A stretch of DNA of 64,000 bases, from assembly GCF_001730315.1 (NCBI RefSeq), contig NZ_MIKC01000038.1, forward strand, positions 1 through 64,000, given 5' to 3'. Shown here in pieces: positions 23,833 to 32,652 of this stretch (positions are counted from its first letter, which is position 1; the number at the start of each line of letters is the position of its first letter). The translations under genes were made by a program, and so were the position numbers. The notes beneath the pieces are model-generated. The model made no database searches. It saw nothing but the letters and a program-made list of their open reading frames with translations, and was not told the origin of the DNA. Source of the DNA: Enterococcus ureilyticus. GTDB lineage: Bacteria > Bacillota > Bacilli > Lactobacillales > Enterococcaceae.

Positions 23833-25827
23833 TTATTTTACTGTTACTTTTCCAATCAAATTATTAGCAGAAACTGTTTGATTTGTTTTTGTTAAATCGT
23901 AGTTTTCTACAACATCTTGATTAGTGAAAACAACAATCAAGTCAGTTTTTTTACCAGCATTTGCTAGTGCTGCTAAATCGATTGTCGCTATTTTATCCCC
24001 TTGTCTCAGTACTTGACCTTCCTCAACGTGTAAAGTAAATGGTGCCCCTTTTAGCTCGACGGTATCTAAGCCCATGTGTAACAAAACTTCAATGCCAGAA
24101 TCTGTTTGAATTCCTAAAGCATGTTTTGTTGGGAAAATACTGGTGATCTTACCTGCAACAGGTGTTGATACTTCTCCATCAGTCGGAATAACCGCAAAGC
24201 CATCACCCATCATTTTTGCTGAAAAAACATCATCTTGAACTTCTGAAATTGGAATAAGCCTTCCGTTTGCAACAGCATATAATTCCGTTTCTTTTGCAGT
24301 TACTTTTGGCGCTTCTGTTTTCACTTCAGGCTTGCTTACAGGTTCACCTGTGACCAAAGCTGCACCATTGTGTATTTTGTTCATTTCATCTGCTACGAAT
24401 TGAACTTCTGTACCAACGATTACTTGAATATTTGTGCCATCAATTACTTTCACACCTGGAACGCCAGTTGCTTTGATTTTTGCTTGATCAACTTTGCTTG
24501 TGTCATTTACAGTTAAACGTAAGCGAGTTGTACAATTATCAATGGAAGTAACATTTGCATCGGCACCTAAACCTTGATAGATTTTATTTGCTAAGACTGC
24601 AAATTTGTTATCACCAGTAGTATCTAAATCAGGTGTTTCTTCGCCTTCACCTTCTTCACGTCCTGGAGTCATTAAATTGAATTTAGTGATGGCAAAACGG
24701 AACGCAAAGTAATAAATTGCCGCTACGACAACACCTTGAACAACTAACATCAATGGATGATTGGCTACTGGATTTTTTAGACTTAAGAAGAAGTCAACAA
24801 ACCCTGCACTAAATGCGAACCCTGCTGTCCAATGCATAAAAGCAGAGAATGCTAAAGATAAACCAGTAAGCACAGCATGTACCACATATAACGGCCATGC
24901 AACAAACATAAATGAAAATTCTAATGGTTCAGTTACACCTGTAAAGAATGAAGCAAAACCGGCTGCTAACATTAAAGAAGCCGTTACTTTTTTCTTTTCA
25001 GGACGAGCACATTGGTAAATTGCGAATGCCCCTGCAGGTAATCCAAACATCATTACTGGGAAAAATCCAGCTTGATACATACCTGTTTGACCAATAATCG
25101 CTTTGCCTGAATCTAACGCTTGTTGTCCTGCTAAGAAATTCCCAATGTCATTGATATTGGCAACATCAAACCAAAATACTGAGTTCAAAGCATGGTGCAA
25201 GCCTGTTGGAATCAACAAACGGTTGAAGAATCCGTATAAACCAGCTCCAACAAAACCTAAACTAGAAATAGCTTCACCAAAAGCGACTAAGCCATTATAG
25301 ACAACAGGCCAGATAAACAACAATACAAATGAAATTGCCAACATTGCAATAGCTGACATAATTGGAACTAAACGTTTACCACTGAAGAACGAAAGTGCCA
25401 TCGGTAATTTCACATTCGAAAAGCGATTGTATATTGCCGCAGCTGTTAAACCAGCAATGATTCCAACAAATACGTTATTGCCCATACTGTTAAATGCTGG
25501 ATTTACATCCGCAATGTCACTTAATCCCATAATTGCTTGCACAGAAGCTGTTCCTAACACTGTCTTCGGAACTAAATAAGCGACTAAACCAGCAAGAGCT
25601 GCTGCTCCATCTTTATCTTTTGACATCCCCAATGCTAAACCAACAGCGAATAATAATGCCAAGTTATCAAGAATAGCTAATCCACCATTCATTAAAAATG
25701 TTGTAGCCGCACTAGGACCCACTGTCCCCACGATCCAGTTTGCGATTCCTACCAATAGAGAAGCAGCTGGTAATACTGCTACAGGAAGCATTAACGAGCG
25801 TCCCATTCTTTGCATATATGCTTTCAT
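23833..25827 (-). CDS. nagE: PTS EIICBA transporter, N-acetylglucosamine/glucose type
   Basis: 664 residues. The order is IIC (about 1-370, ten or so helices, with LLIPTGLHHALNSVFWFDV and FFTGVTEPLEFSFMF), IIB (about 400-475, phospho-Cys432 in DNCTTRLRLT) and IIA (about 510-664, phospho-His584 in LLHMGLDTVELKG). It takes up and phosphorylates the sugar using PEP, HPr and EI. The IIC sequence looks closer to NagE than to PtsG; the sugar is an inference. A BglG-type antiterminator gene ends 21 nt upstream and a CcpA-like site lies before that operon, so both substrate induction and catabolite repression are likely. Confidence 0.92.
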   Translation of the reverse strand: MKAYMQRMGRSLMLPVAVLPAASLLVGIANWIVGTVGPSAATTFLMNGGLAILDNLALLFAVGLALGMSKDKDGAAALAGLVAYLVPKTVLGTASVQAIMGLSDIADVNPAFNSMGNNVFVGIIAGLTAAAIYNRFSNVKLPMALSFFSGKRLVPIMSAIAMLAISFVLLFIWPVVYNGLVAFGEAISSLGFVGAGLYGFFNRLLIPTGLHHALNSVFWFDVANINDIGNFLAGQQALDSGKAIIGQTGMYQAGFFPVMMFGLPAGAFAIYQCARPEKKKVTASLMLAAGFASFFTGVTEPLEFSFMFVAWPLYVVHAVLTGLSLAFSAFMHWTAGFAFSAGFVDFFLSLKNPVANHPLMLVVQGVVVAAIYYFAFRFAITKFNLMTPGREEGEGEETPDLDTTGDNKFAVLANKIYQGLGADANVTSIDNCTTRLRLTVNDTSKVDQAKIKATGVPGVKVIDGTNIQVIVGTEVQFVADEMNKIHNGAALVTGEPVSKPEVKTEAPKVTAKETELYAVANGRLIPISEVQDDVFSAKMMGDGFAVIPTDGEVSTPVAGKITSIFPTKHALGIQTDSGIEVLLHMGLDTVELKGAPFTLHVEEGQVLRQGDKIATIDLAALANAGKKTDLIVVFTNQDVVENYDLTKTNQTVSANNLIGKVTVK

Positions 25828-25848
25828 TTTTGTCTCTCCCCTTGACTT

Positions 25849-26682
25849 TTATTTGATCATCTTCAACCGTTCGATATGAATGGCAAGATAACCTAATTCT
25901 TCATTTGGTACTTGATAGTGAAAATTTCTCATTAATAAAACTTGGACTTTTTTTGATACCTCATAACTTTCTGCGTATTTCTTACGCACGACATCCAAAA
26001 TTTCATCATCCAATACAGCGTACTGGCTTTGCTGAAAGCGGTGAATAAACAAACGTAAATGATTAACCAGCCGCGAATAGCTCAAACTCATCTTTTCATC
26101 ATGAATATTGATTCCTAATTCTTGCTCGATTAAATGAATAATTTCAGAAACAATTGTGACTTCACGAATACTTTTACTATTATCCGTGCGCCCACTACGA
26201 GCACTGTGAATATGGATTGCAATATAACCGGCTTCGTCATAGCTAAATGGAATTCCTAATGTTTGAGTCAAGTAGTCGACTGCCCATTGGGCAATCGAAA
26301 ATTCTTCACTGTAAAGAATTTCAATTTCATTCAAAAGCTTATTTCTCACAATGATCTTATTTTGAATGTTCTCTGCTGCAAATGCAATATGGTCACTTAA
26401 ACCAATATTGATATGTTCATTCAGCTTTTCACCAAGAATCGTTTCAGCATGTGCTATAATTTCTTCTGTGACAAAAAAATACTTTTCATCGATTTGCGAT
26501 AATAAAACTTGAAGTTTTTTTAAGCCTTCTGGTTCCATTACAAACATTCGTTCCACTTGTTGCGGGAATAACAAATCATTTTTCTTCTTGTTAAAACCCA
26601 CGCCTTTTCCAACTGCCACTTTTTCCTGCCCAGCGTCTATGACGAGTACAGCGTTTTGATTGAGCACCTTTTTGATTTTCAT
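25849..26682 (-). CDS. BglG/LicT-family transcription antiterminator
   Basis: 277 residues. The N-terminal CAT RNA-binding domain starts with MKIKKVLNQNAVLV and includes VGKGVGFNKKKND. PRD1 (about 68-170, with His in the SDHIAFA and YIAIHIHSA segments) and PRD2 (about 175-277, with NHLRLFIHRF and YLAIHIERL) follow. Phosphorylation of PRD histidines by PTS proteins controls dimerisation. The frame is open 32 codons further upstream, but AGAGGA 6 nt before the ATG at 26682 and the family N-terminus decide the start. It is cotranscribed with nagE and presumably controls that operon. Confidence 0.93.
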   Translation of the reverse strand: MKIKKVLNQNAVLVIDAGQEKVAVGKGVGFNKKKNDLLFPQQVERMFVMEPEGLKKLQVLLSQIDEKYFFVTEEIIAHAETILGEKLNEHINIGLSDHIAFAAENIQNKIIVRNKLLNEIEILYSEEFSIAQWAVDYLTQTLGIPFSYDEAGYIAIHIHSARSGRTDNSKSIREVTIVSEIIHLIEQELGINIHDEKMSLSYSRLVNHLRLFIHRFQQSQYAVLDDEILDVVRKKYAESYEVSKKVQVLLMRNFHYQVPNEELGYLAIHIERLKMIK

Positions 26683-26706
26683 AAACATTCCTCTTCTGCA
26701 GAAGTA

Positions 26707-26756
26707 GATTGTCCGTTTTCTTGCTAAAGGACAACAAAAAAAGCATAGAACAATCC
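26707..26756 (-). promoter_or_regulatory. Putative antitermination (RAT-like) leader of the nagE operon
   Basis: On the minus strand, GGATTGTTCTATGC resembles the 5' half of LicT/SacT RNA antiterminators. Further on, GGACAATC can pair with either GATTGTTC or GTTGTCC, giving mutually exclusive hairpins. The 3' RAT half and the terminator T-run are not canonical, so this is tentative. Confidence 0.35.
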
Positions 26757-26820
26757 CGCCAAAATATGAGTATATCATATTTTAAAGAAATTCTTCCATG
26801 CCTAGTATTATCTAGTCACA

Positions 26821-26834
26821 TGAAAACGCTATTT
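26821..26834. promoter_or_regulatory. CcpA-like cre site before the nagE operon
   Basis: TGAAAACGCTATTT matches 12 of 14 positions of the cre consensus TGWAANCGNTNWCA. It lies about 140 nt upstream of the antiterminator gene and just upstream of its likely -10 (TATACT near 26770), a position suited to catabolite repression. Confidence 0.5.
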
Positions 26835-26932
26835 ACTTTGTTAACAATCATAGTTTACAAAGATATAGACCATTTGTCAATGATTTTATTTTATAAAAGT
26901 TGATTGTCTAAGTCAAAAATCAGAAAATAAAA

Positions 26933-26962
26933 GAAAATGCTCTCAAATCGAGAACATTCCTT
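26933..26962 (-). terminator. Intrinsic terminator after rpoE
   Basis: On the minus strand AATGTTCTC pairs imperfectly with GAGAGCATT around GATTT and is followed by TTCTTTT, just after the rpoE stop codon. Confidence 0.65.
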
Positions 26963-26970
26963 CTATTCAA

Positions 26971-27597
26971 TTACTCTTCTTCAGAATATTCATCTTCATC
27001 TTCATCATCAAAGTCATCATCGACATCGTCTTCATCAATGATTGTCAAATCTTCTTCGATTCCAGGTAATTCTTCCTCTTCATCGTCTGAATCTGCTCCG
27101 ATTTCTTGAAGATCAGAGTTATATGCTTTGATCTCTACATCTTCTTCATCGTCATCATCATCATAAAGAATATCGTCGTCATCGTCCGTTAATTCAGCAT
27201 CTTCCGGATCATCATCATTATAGTCGATCACGTCTTCGTCATTTGCATCAATAATGAACGCATTGACTTTCTTACGCTTTCTACGACGTGGCTTATCTTC
27301 TTCATCTTCCTCTAAGCCGTGCGTTACTTCTTCATTGATAGAATCAAATGGATACCATGAGCGCAAGCCCCAACGGTTATCTCCTAGTGAGATAAAACTG
27401 CCATCAATATTTAAGTCAGTATAAAATTGTGCTAAAGAGTCACGAATTTCGCTGTCAGATTTTCCAAGATAATTTTGGATTTGGTTTACTAAATCAGAGA
27501 AGTCCATCACATCTTCACGTTGTTCTAAAATTGCGTGCGCAACTTCGATCATGGATAATTCATCTTTGTTCAACCCGTCAAATACATTAATTTCCAA
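26971..27597 (-). CDS. rpoE: RNA polymerase delta subunit
   Basis: 208 residues. The N-terminal globular HARE-type domain (about 1-90, [22 protein letters not shown]... RWGLRSWYP) is followed by a very acidic Asp/Glu tail, typical of Gram-positive delta. Delta speeds RNA polymerase recycling and sharpens promoter selectivity. The start is probably the TTG at 27597. AAAGGA lies 9 nt upstream of it and the product begins MEINVFDG as in relatives, whereas a GTG three codons earlier is too close to the ribosome site. Confidence 0.95.
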   Translation of the reverse strand: MEINVFDGLNKDELSMIEVAHAILEQREDVMDFSDLVNQIQNYLGKSDSEIRDSLAQFYTDLNIDGSFISLGDNRWGLRSWYPFDSINEEVTHGLEEDEEDKPRRRKRKKVNAFIIDANDEDVIDYNDDDPEDAELTDDDDDILYDDDDDEEDVEIKAYNSDLQEIGADSDDEEEELPGIEEDLTIIDEDDVDDDFDDEDEDEYSEEE

Positions 27598-27628
27598 ACG
27601 GTACACGTCCTTTCACAGTCTACTCCTT

Positions 27629-27657
27629 ATCATACAAAAACATCAAGAAAAAATCAA
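27629..27657 (-). promoter_or_regulatory. rpoE promoter
   Basis: TTGATT (27652-27657) and TATGAT (27629-27634) on the minus strand, separated by 17 nt and about 30 nt before the start codon. Confidence 0.6.
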
Positions 27658-27672
27658 TTGATTCTTGCATAA

Positions 27673-28107
27673 TTAGGCAGTAAATTCTAGTTCTAAATGA
27701 TATTCCCCTATTTTTTCGGCTTGAGAATACAAATCATAATCGATCAAAATACTACCTGCAACTGGCTGGTCCTTTAAACTAAAACGCAGATTACGCGTAA
27801 AAGTCGTGATTTGAAACAATCCATAAGGCGTTTTATAACTTGTATCCAACCTCTCTTGGTAGGCAAATTTCAAACGCATCCTCATACCACCTGAACGAAT
27901 CAACTGGATTTTACCATCAGGCTCAACCTTGATCGTAACAGGGACAGGATCTCCTTCTTCTTGTTCTTCTTTATAACGAATGTATAATGTATCACCTATT
28001 TTTACGATTTGACCTTCTAGATCAAAATAAAAATTTTTCTTCTCACCTGCTTGATCGACAATAGTTTTTAATTGAATCGATACAGGTGTTCCTTGTGACA
28101 AATCCAT
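27673..28107 (-). CDS. DUF1934 (YwiB-like) beta-barrel protein
   Basis: 144 residues from the ATG at 28107, which has an AAGGAGAG ribosome site. The sequence (VSIQLKTIVDQ... FYFDLEGQIVKIGDTLYIRYKE, then IRSGG-like and TPYGLFQITTFT) matches the YwiB family with a calycin-like barrel. No biochemical role is established. In Bacillus the homologue also sits beside rpoE, which supports the call. The longer upstream frame (to 28203) spans a promoter and is not used. Confidence 0.85.
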   Translation of the reverse strand: MDLSQGTPVSIQLKTIVDQAGEKKNFYFDLEGQIVKIGDTLYIRYKEEQEEGDPVPVTIKVEPDGKIQLIRSGGMRMRLKFAYQERLDTSYKTPYGLFQITTFTRNLRFSLKDQPVAGSILIDYDLYSQAEKIGEYHLELEFTA

Positions 28108-28131
28108 TTGAAGCACTCTCCTTATTTTAAA

Positions 28132-28160
28132 AGTGTAACGGGCTTTTTCAGCTCTGTCAG
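28132..28160 (-). promoter_or_regulatory. Putative promoter of the YwiB-like gene
   Basis: CTGACA (28155-28160) and TACACT (28132-28137) on the minus strand with a 17-nt spacer, just ahead of the ribosome binding site. Confidence 0.5.
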
Positions 28161-28305
28161 AAAAATAGGGAAATAACAGAGCGGCACTTTTTGCCACAAT
28201 CATATTTCTTTATTTTTCTGAGGAACTAGCTTGCAATGCTAGATATGATTAAACACAGAACAAACTCATTTGTATTTTAACTTCATACTAATGCATCAGT
28301 CAAGG

Positions 28306-29247
28306 TTAAACCAAGGCTTCGGCAATTGTCTGATCAATAACTAAAATAGTCAAGCAGTTTCCCAGCAATAACGGCTTGATACTTTCAGCTTTTTCTACCC
28401 CACAACCAATGACCATCACATCAGGTATTTCCATTAAATCTTCCACTTTGACACCCAACATTCGTTTGCTTATTTCATTGTTTACTGTTTTGCCATTTTT
28501 GTCAAATAAGGAGGCTACTGCATCACCTTTTACCCCAGTTTCTTTTATCACTTGTAGTTCTTCTGTCTCGATATAACCAAGACGCATCCACGTAGAGCTT
28601 TCAATAGGATTCCCTACGCCAATGATTGCAAAGTCAACATTCTTTGCTTGTGCCATCGCACGACCAACTAGTTGTGACTTGTTTAGAACATTTGCTAATT
28701 CAATACTTTCTGCTAGGGCCGGTGCATAAAAATACTGACAACGGCTATAGATTTTTTCAGCTAATCGGAAGACTAAATGATTGGTGTCAAAATACAGATG
28801 CTCACTTGAAATACCTCCTACAAGCGGACAAACATTCATCGTTGGAAATGAGCAATAGGGCATTTCATCGATCATATCTGCTAAGGTCGTTCCCCAAGAC
28901 AAGCCTACACTCATATCAGCTGTCAAACGGTCTTTAAAATAATATGCAGCTGCCCGACTTACTTCCTTTTGAATGGTTTCAGATTTTTTTTGCTCATTAG
29001 TTGGTATCACAATAACGTCACTAAGTTGATATTTTCGCTCTAAGCGTAAAGCCAAAGCAACTGCATAAGCAGATTCATCTTTGATTGAAACTGAAACGAT
29101 TCCAGATTCCCTTGCCTGGTGTAAAATTTTTGAAACAACAGGTCGAGAAATGCGCATTTCTTTTGCGATCATTGCTTGAGTCAAACCTTGTTCATAGTAC
29201 ATTGTAACGATTTTTAAGATTTTTCTGCGATCTTCACTGATTTTCAT
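28306..29247 (-). CDS. SorC-family transcriptional regulator
   Basis: 313 residues. The N-terminal HTH (about 8-60, YYEQGLTQAMIAKEMRISRPVVSKILHQA) is followed by a sugar-binding-like effector domain (about 65-313, with SVGLSWGTTLADMI, VCPLVGG, VDFAIIGVG and VMVIGCGVEKAES). SorC regulators normally bind phosphorylated sugars or polyols. Here the start codon overlaps the stop codon of the E1 beta gene (ATGA), so it is part of that operon and probably controls it. The effector is unknown. This coupling to a 2-oxo acid dehydrogenase E1 is unusual. Confidence 0.9.
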   Translation of the reverse strand: MKISEDRRKILKIVTMYYEQGLTQAMIAKEMRISRPVVSKILHQARESGIVSVSIKDESAYAVALALRLERKYQLSDVIVIPTNEQKKSETIQKEVSRAAAYYFKDRLTADMSVGLSWGTTLADMIDEMPYCSFPTMNVCPLVGGISSEHLYFDTNHLVFRLAEKIYSRCQYFYAPALAESIELANVLNKSQLVGRAMAQAKNVDFAIIGVGNPIESSTWMRLGYIETEELQVIKETGVKGDAVASLFDKNGKTVNNEISKRMLGVKVEDLMEIPDVMVIGCGVEKAESIKPLLLGNCLTILVIDQTIAEALV

Positions 29248-30239
29248 CGTTGAAGCCCCGCTTTACTAATACATTGATTTATTGCAGCAACTAATGTATC
29301 GACTTGGGGCGTTGCACGCATCTCTAATAATTTTTGAGCAGGCATAGGAACAAACTCACCACCTAAGCGAATAATTGGGCTTTTCAACTTCATAGCAATT
29401 TTTGATTCAGCAATTATTGCTGTGATTTCTGCACCAAAGCCACTATTTTTAACCGCTTCAGTTGCAACGATCACTCGTTTTGTTTTTTTAACAGAAGCTA
29501 AAATCGCTTCTTTATCAAGTGGAACTAAGGTTCTTGGATCGATAACTTCGATTGAGACCCCTTTTTCTTTTACAATCTCAGCAGCTTGTAACGCTTTATT
29601 GACCATTATTCCTGTAGCAACGATCGTCACATCATCCCCAAGGCATTTAACATCTGCTACACCAATCGGAATAGTATAAGGAGTCGCTGGAACACTTCCT
29701 ACAGTTTGGTATAATAATTTGTGTTCATAAAACATCACAGGGTTATTATCTTTTATGGCGGCATGCAGCAATCCTTTTGCATCGTACGCATTACTTGGCT
29801 GAATTACTTTTAGCCCAGGTATATGAGCCATCCAATTTTCTAAACTCTGTGAGTGCTGAGCGGCTGCTCCTGTTCCTGAACCAGCTGCAGTTCGCATCAC
29901 TAACGGAACTTTGGCTTTTCCGCCATACATATAATGGATTTTAGCCGCTTGATTAACCAGTTGATCCATCGCAATAGTAATAAAATCTGAGAATTGTAAT
30001 TCTATTACAGGGCGCATTCCTGTCATCGCAGCTCCCACTGCAGCTCCCGCCAGTGCGCTTTCAGAAATTGGCGTATCGCGAACTCGCTGTTTTCCAAATT
30101 TTTTCTGAAGGTCTTTGGTAGCACCAAAGCCACCACCATAAATACCGATATCTTCTCCCAAAAGAAAAACATGTTCATCTTGGCTCAACGCTTCATCTAA
30201 CGCTTCATTGATTGCTTGTAAATAAGAGATTATTCTCAT
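29244..30239 (-). CDS. Thiamine-diphosphate-dependent dehydrogenase E1 component, beta subunit
   Basis: 331 residues. Transketolase central and C-terminal domains with LGEDIGIYGGGFGATKDLQKKFG, RDTPISESALAGAAVGAA, FSDFITIAMDQLVNQAAK and VIDPRTLVPLD. It forms an alpha2beta2 E1 with the upstream gene, of the acetoin dehydrogenase (AcoB) or pyruvate dehydrogenase type. The start at 30239 has GGAGG 7 nt upstream and overlaps the E1 alpha stop codon by 4 nt (ATGA), replacing a longer frame to 30269. No E2 or E3 gene is nearby, so the substrate (acetoin, pyruvate or another 2-oxo acid) is uncertain. Confidence 0.92.
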   Translation of the reverse strand: MRIISYLQAINEALDEALSQDEHVFLLGEDIGIYGGGFGATKDLQKKFGKQRVRDTPISESALAGAAVGAAMTGMRPVIELQFSDFITIAMDQLVNQAAKIHYMYGGKAKVPLVMRTAAGSGTGAAAQHSQSLENWMAHIPGLKVIQPSNAYDAKGLLHAAIKDNNPVMFYEHKLLYQTVGSVPATPYTIPIGVADVKCLGDDVTIVATGIMVNKALQAAEIVKEKGVSIEVIDPRTLVPLDKEAILASVKKTKRVIVATEAVKNSGFGAEITAIIAESKIAMKLKSPIIRLGGEFVPMPAQKLLEMRATPQVDTLVAAINQCISKAGLQR

Positions 30240-31234
30240 AAGGTATCCTCCGCGTAGACATGCGTCCACAAGTCTTCAACTGTCGGTTCACTATCATGTT
30301 TCACAGAAGCAAGTAGGTCTGCAAATTCTTTTCGAATCACCTCTTCCATTTGCCGAATCTCGTTCGCTTCAATTTCTCCATTTTGAATCAGTTTTTTTTC
30401 TAATCGTACAATCGGATCATTGTTTTCTTGCCAGTCTCGGCATTCAGCTTCGGATCGGTAAAGTAATTTATCTGATTTAGAATGCCCTTTATGACGATAC
30501 GTCAGTGCTTCAATCAAGGTTGGTCCACTACCGTTTCGCGCCTTTTCTACGGCTTGCGCAACAGTTCTGGAAACCTCGGTCAGATCATTACCATCGATCG
30601 TTATCCCTTCAATACCATAACTTTTACCACGTTGCGAAAGATGGTCAATATTGACCATTTGCTCAATTGAGCTGCTCATTCCATATTGGTTATTTTCAAT
30701 GAGATAAATCACAGGCAACTTCCAAATAGAAGCTAAATTCAATGCTTCATGAAAACTGCCTTCATTCACAGCGCCATCGCCAGCGTAACAAAGTACTACT
30801 TGATCTGTATTTTGCATTTGGGCACTCAGCGCAGCACCGGCGGCAATTGGAAAACCAGCTCCGACAATCCCATTTGAACCAAGATTTCCTATATTCAAAT
30901 CAGCGATGTGCATACTACCACCCTTGCCTTCATTCGTTCCAGTTTTTTTCCCTAACATCTCAGCAAACATACTTCTTATATCAGTTCCTTTTGCAATACA
31001 ATGGCCATGATTTCGATGGGTGGAAACAATCCAATCAGTCTGTTTTAAGCTACCTGCTCCGCCAACTGCCGTAGCCTCTTGTCCGATACACAGATGCATC
31101 GTGCCATATAATTCACCTGCATCAAAAAGTTCTTGGATCATTTCTTCAAAAATTCGAATTTCCCACATTCTCTTCAAAGCTTCTGTAGCAACAATCGGTC
31201 TAGTCACTGGAATCTTGTCCACTTTTCGCTTCAA
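30236..31234 (-). CDS. Thiamine-diphosphate-dependent dehydrogenase E1 component, alpha subunit
   Basis: 332 residues. The ThDP motif starts with GDGAVNEGSFHEALN and ends with ENNQYG; RNHGHCIAKG and GKGGSMH are also typical of acetoin/pyruvate-type E1 alpha (AcoA-like). It decarboxylates the substrate with the beta subunit and would pass the acyl group to a lipoyl E2. The start is TTG at 31234 with AGGAG 7 nt upstream; no better ATG exists. First gene of E1 alpha-E1 beta-SorC regulator. A lipL-type lipoyl/octanoyl transferase gene lies divergently about 500 nt away, which may be coincidence. Confidence 0.92.
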   Translation of the reverse strand: MKRKVDKIPVTRPIVATEALKRMWEIRIFEEMIQELFDAGELYGTMHLCIGQEATAVGGAGSLKQTDWIVSTHRNHGHCIAKGTDIRSMFAEMLGKKTGTNEGKGGSMHIADLNIGNLGSNGIVGAGFPIAAGAALSAQMQNTDQVVLCYAGDGAVNEGSFHEALNLASIWKLPVIYLIENNQYGMSSSIEQMVNIDHLSQRGKSYGIEGITIDGNDLTEVSRTVAQAVEKARNGSGPTLIEALTYRHKGHSKSDKLLYRSEAECRDWQENNDPIVRLEKKLIQNGEIEANEIRQMEEVIRKEFADLLASVKHDSEPTVEDLWTHVYAEDTL

Positions 31235-31280
31235 CTCCTCACTCCTTTTACATTTGTTCTCTCCTGAATCATATGTAAAT

Positions 31281-31309
31281 ATTCTATAGTTTTCTTAGCT
31301 GGATAGCAA
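31281..31309 (-). promoter_or_regulatory. Putative promoter of the E1-SorC operon
   Basis: TTGCTA (31304-31309) and TAGAAT (31281-31286) on the minus strand with a 17-nt spacer, about 45 nt before the TTG start. Confidence 0.5.
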
Positions 31310-31426
31310 GATTTTCTCTTCAATTTTTTGATTTCCTTAAAAATTGCCTATTTCCTTGTTATTTCTATTCAGATAAGCATGATTTTTCTCATAAATCGTA
31401 TATAATAGAAAATGGAGGTGGAACAA

Positions 31427-31786
31427 ATGTTATTTCACGATGAAGAAGCGATGTTATTTTGTATGCATTGCCAAAAAGAAACACTCCATGATATTCAATA
31501 TATGAATGAAATCATTTCTAGCATTGAATGTATCGAGTGCCATAATCAAATGAGCATCGATATTGATGCAATGAATCAATTTTATCATTACCTCTATGAA
31601 CGCTTAGTCTCAAAACCTGGTCGCCTGACAGAAGAAGCACGGGAAGATTTCAGTAAATTTTTAGCCACCATGCCAATGAGAATTATTAGTAAGCCAATGC
31701 GTTTTACAAATGAATATAATCAAATGAATAAAGAAGTGAAGGATTACGTTTCTCGCGTAAAACAGGATGAAGAATACGATGACTAA
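31427..31786 (+). CDS. Small zinc-finger-like protein of unknown function
   Basis: 119 residues. Two CxxC pairs (FCMHCQKE and ECIECHNQ) within the first 50 residues look like a zinc ribbon; the rest is acidic and helical. I do not recognise a function, though short proteins of this kind precede lipL-like genes in related genomes. GGAGGTG stands 6 nt before the ATG at 31427 (an in-frame ATG at 31412 overlaps that site). The stop codon overlaps the start region of lipL, so they are cotranscribed. Confidence 0.75.
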   Translation: MLFHDEEAMLFCMHCQKETLHDIQYMNEIISSIECIECHNQMSIDIDAMNQFYHYLYERLVSKPGRLTEEAREDFSKFLATMPMRIISKPMRFTNEYNQMNKEVKDYVSRVKQDEEYDD

Positions 31787-32648
31787 TTTAACGCAATTAT
31801 TTACAACCAATACAGTCTTTTTATATGATCAGAATTGCTTAACAGCAAAAGACTACTTTTTGCCTTTTGCCTTAACAGATACCTTTACCACATTTTCTGG
31901 AATCAATCAGCAACCGTTGATCCATTTTTGGCAACTTGACCAAGCAATGATCTTGGGAATGAAAGATACACGTGTGACTGATCTGAAAAAAGGACTTATT
32001 TCTTTAAAGGAAAATGGCTATAAAACTGTGATACGTAATGCAGGTGGATTAGGCGTGATTGCTGATTCTGGTATTTTAAATGTTTCACTGATTCTGCCAA
32101 ATGCTGGAAGTAAAAAAATCAGCATCGATGAAGCGTATCATTATATGTGGCATTGGATCAAACGAGCATTCGGTGACATAACCCACGATATTGAAGCCTT
32201 CGAAATAACTGATTCTTATTGTCCCGGGACGTTTGATTTGAGTATTAACGGTAAAAAGTTTGCTGGTATCGCGCAACGCCGTGTAAAAGACGGTATTGCA
32301 ATCATGATTTATTTGAGTATCAATGGTAACCAACAAAAACGCGGTGAAATCGTTCGAGATTTCTATAGAATTAGCTTACAAGATGACTTCGGGAAAAATG
32401 GGTATCCTCCTGTTGATCCAACAGTTATGGCGAATTTAGAAGAGTTGCTTAACGAAAAATTAACAATCGAAGTGGTGAAAAAGCGATTGATCAACGTATT
32501 AATAGATGACACATCGGTTGTCATAGACAGTCAAGCATTACCAAAATTGCTTAAATCTGATTGCTTTACTGCCGAAATCGACAAACAATTAGAGAAAATG
32601 AAGCAGCGAAATCAATTATTAGATGAAACGATTACTAAAAAGGAGTGA
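31779..32648 (+). CDS. lipL: Octanoyl-[GcvH]:protein N-octanoyltransferase-like (LipL)
   Basis: 289 residues from the ATG at 31779 (a second ATG 12 nt upstream is possible). It has a lipoate ligase/BPL fold with RNAGGLGVIADSGILNVS and the motif SYCPGTFDLSINGKKFAGIAQRR. The cysteine (residue 148 here) corresponds to the catalytic Cys of Bacillus LipL, which relays octanoyl or lipoyl groups between carrier proteins. The start overlaps the upstream gene's stop codon region. The HD dNTPase gene follows after 4 nt. A lipoate-protein ligase role is the main alternative. Confidence 0.82.
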   Translation: MTNLTQLFTTNTVFLYDQNCLTAKDYFLPFALTDTFTTFSGINQQPLIHFWQLDQAMILGMKDTRVTDLKKGLISLKENGYKTVIRNAGGLGVIADSGILNVSLILPNAGSKKISIDEAYHYMWHWIKRAFGDITHDIEAFEITDSYCPGTFDLSINGKKFAGIAQRRVKDGIAIMIYLSINGNQQKRGEIVRDFYRISLQDDFGKNGYPPVDPTVMANLEELLNEKLTIEVVKKRLINVLIDDTSVVIDSQALPKLLKSDCFTAEIDKQLEKMKQRNQLLDETITKKE

Positions 32649-32652
32649 AAAA

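Noticed and set aside
26709-26903. 64-codon plus-strand frame in the nagE leader region
   Set aside because: Overlaps promoter, cre site and RAT-like leader on the other strand; no ribosome site.
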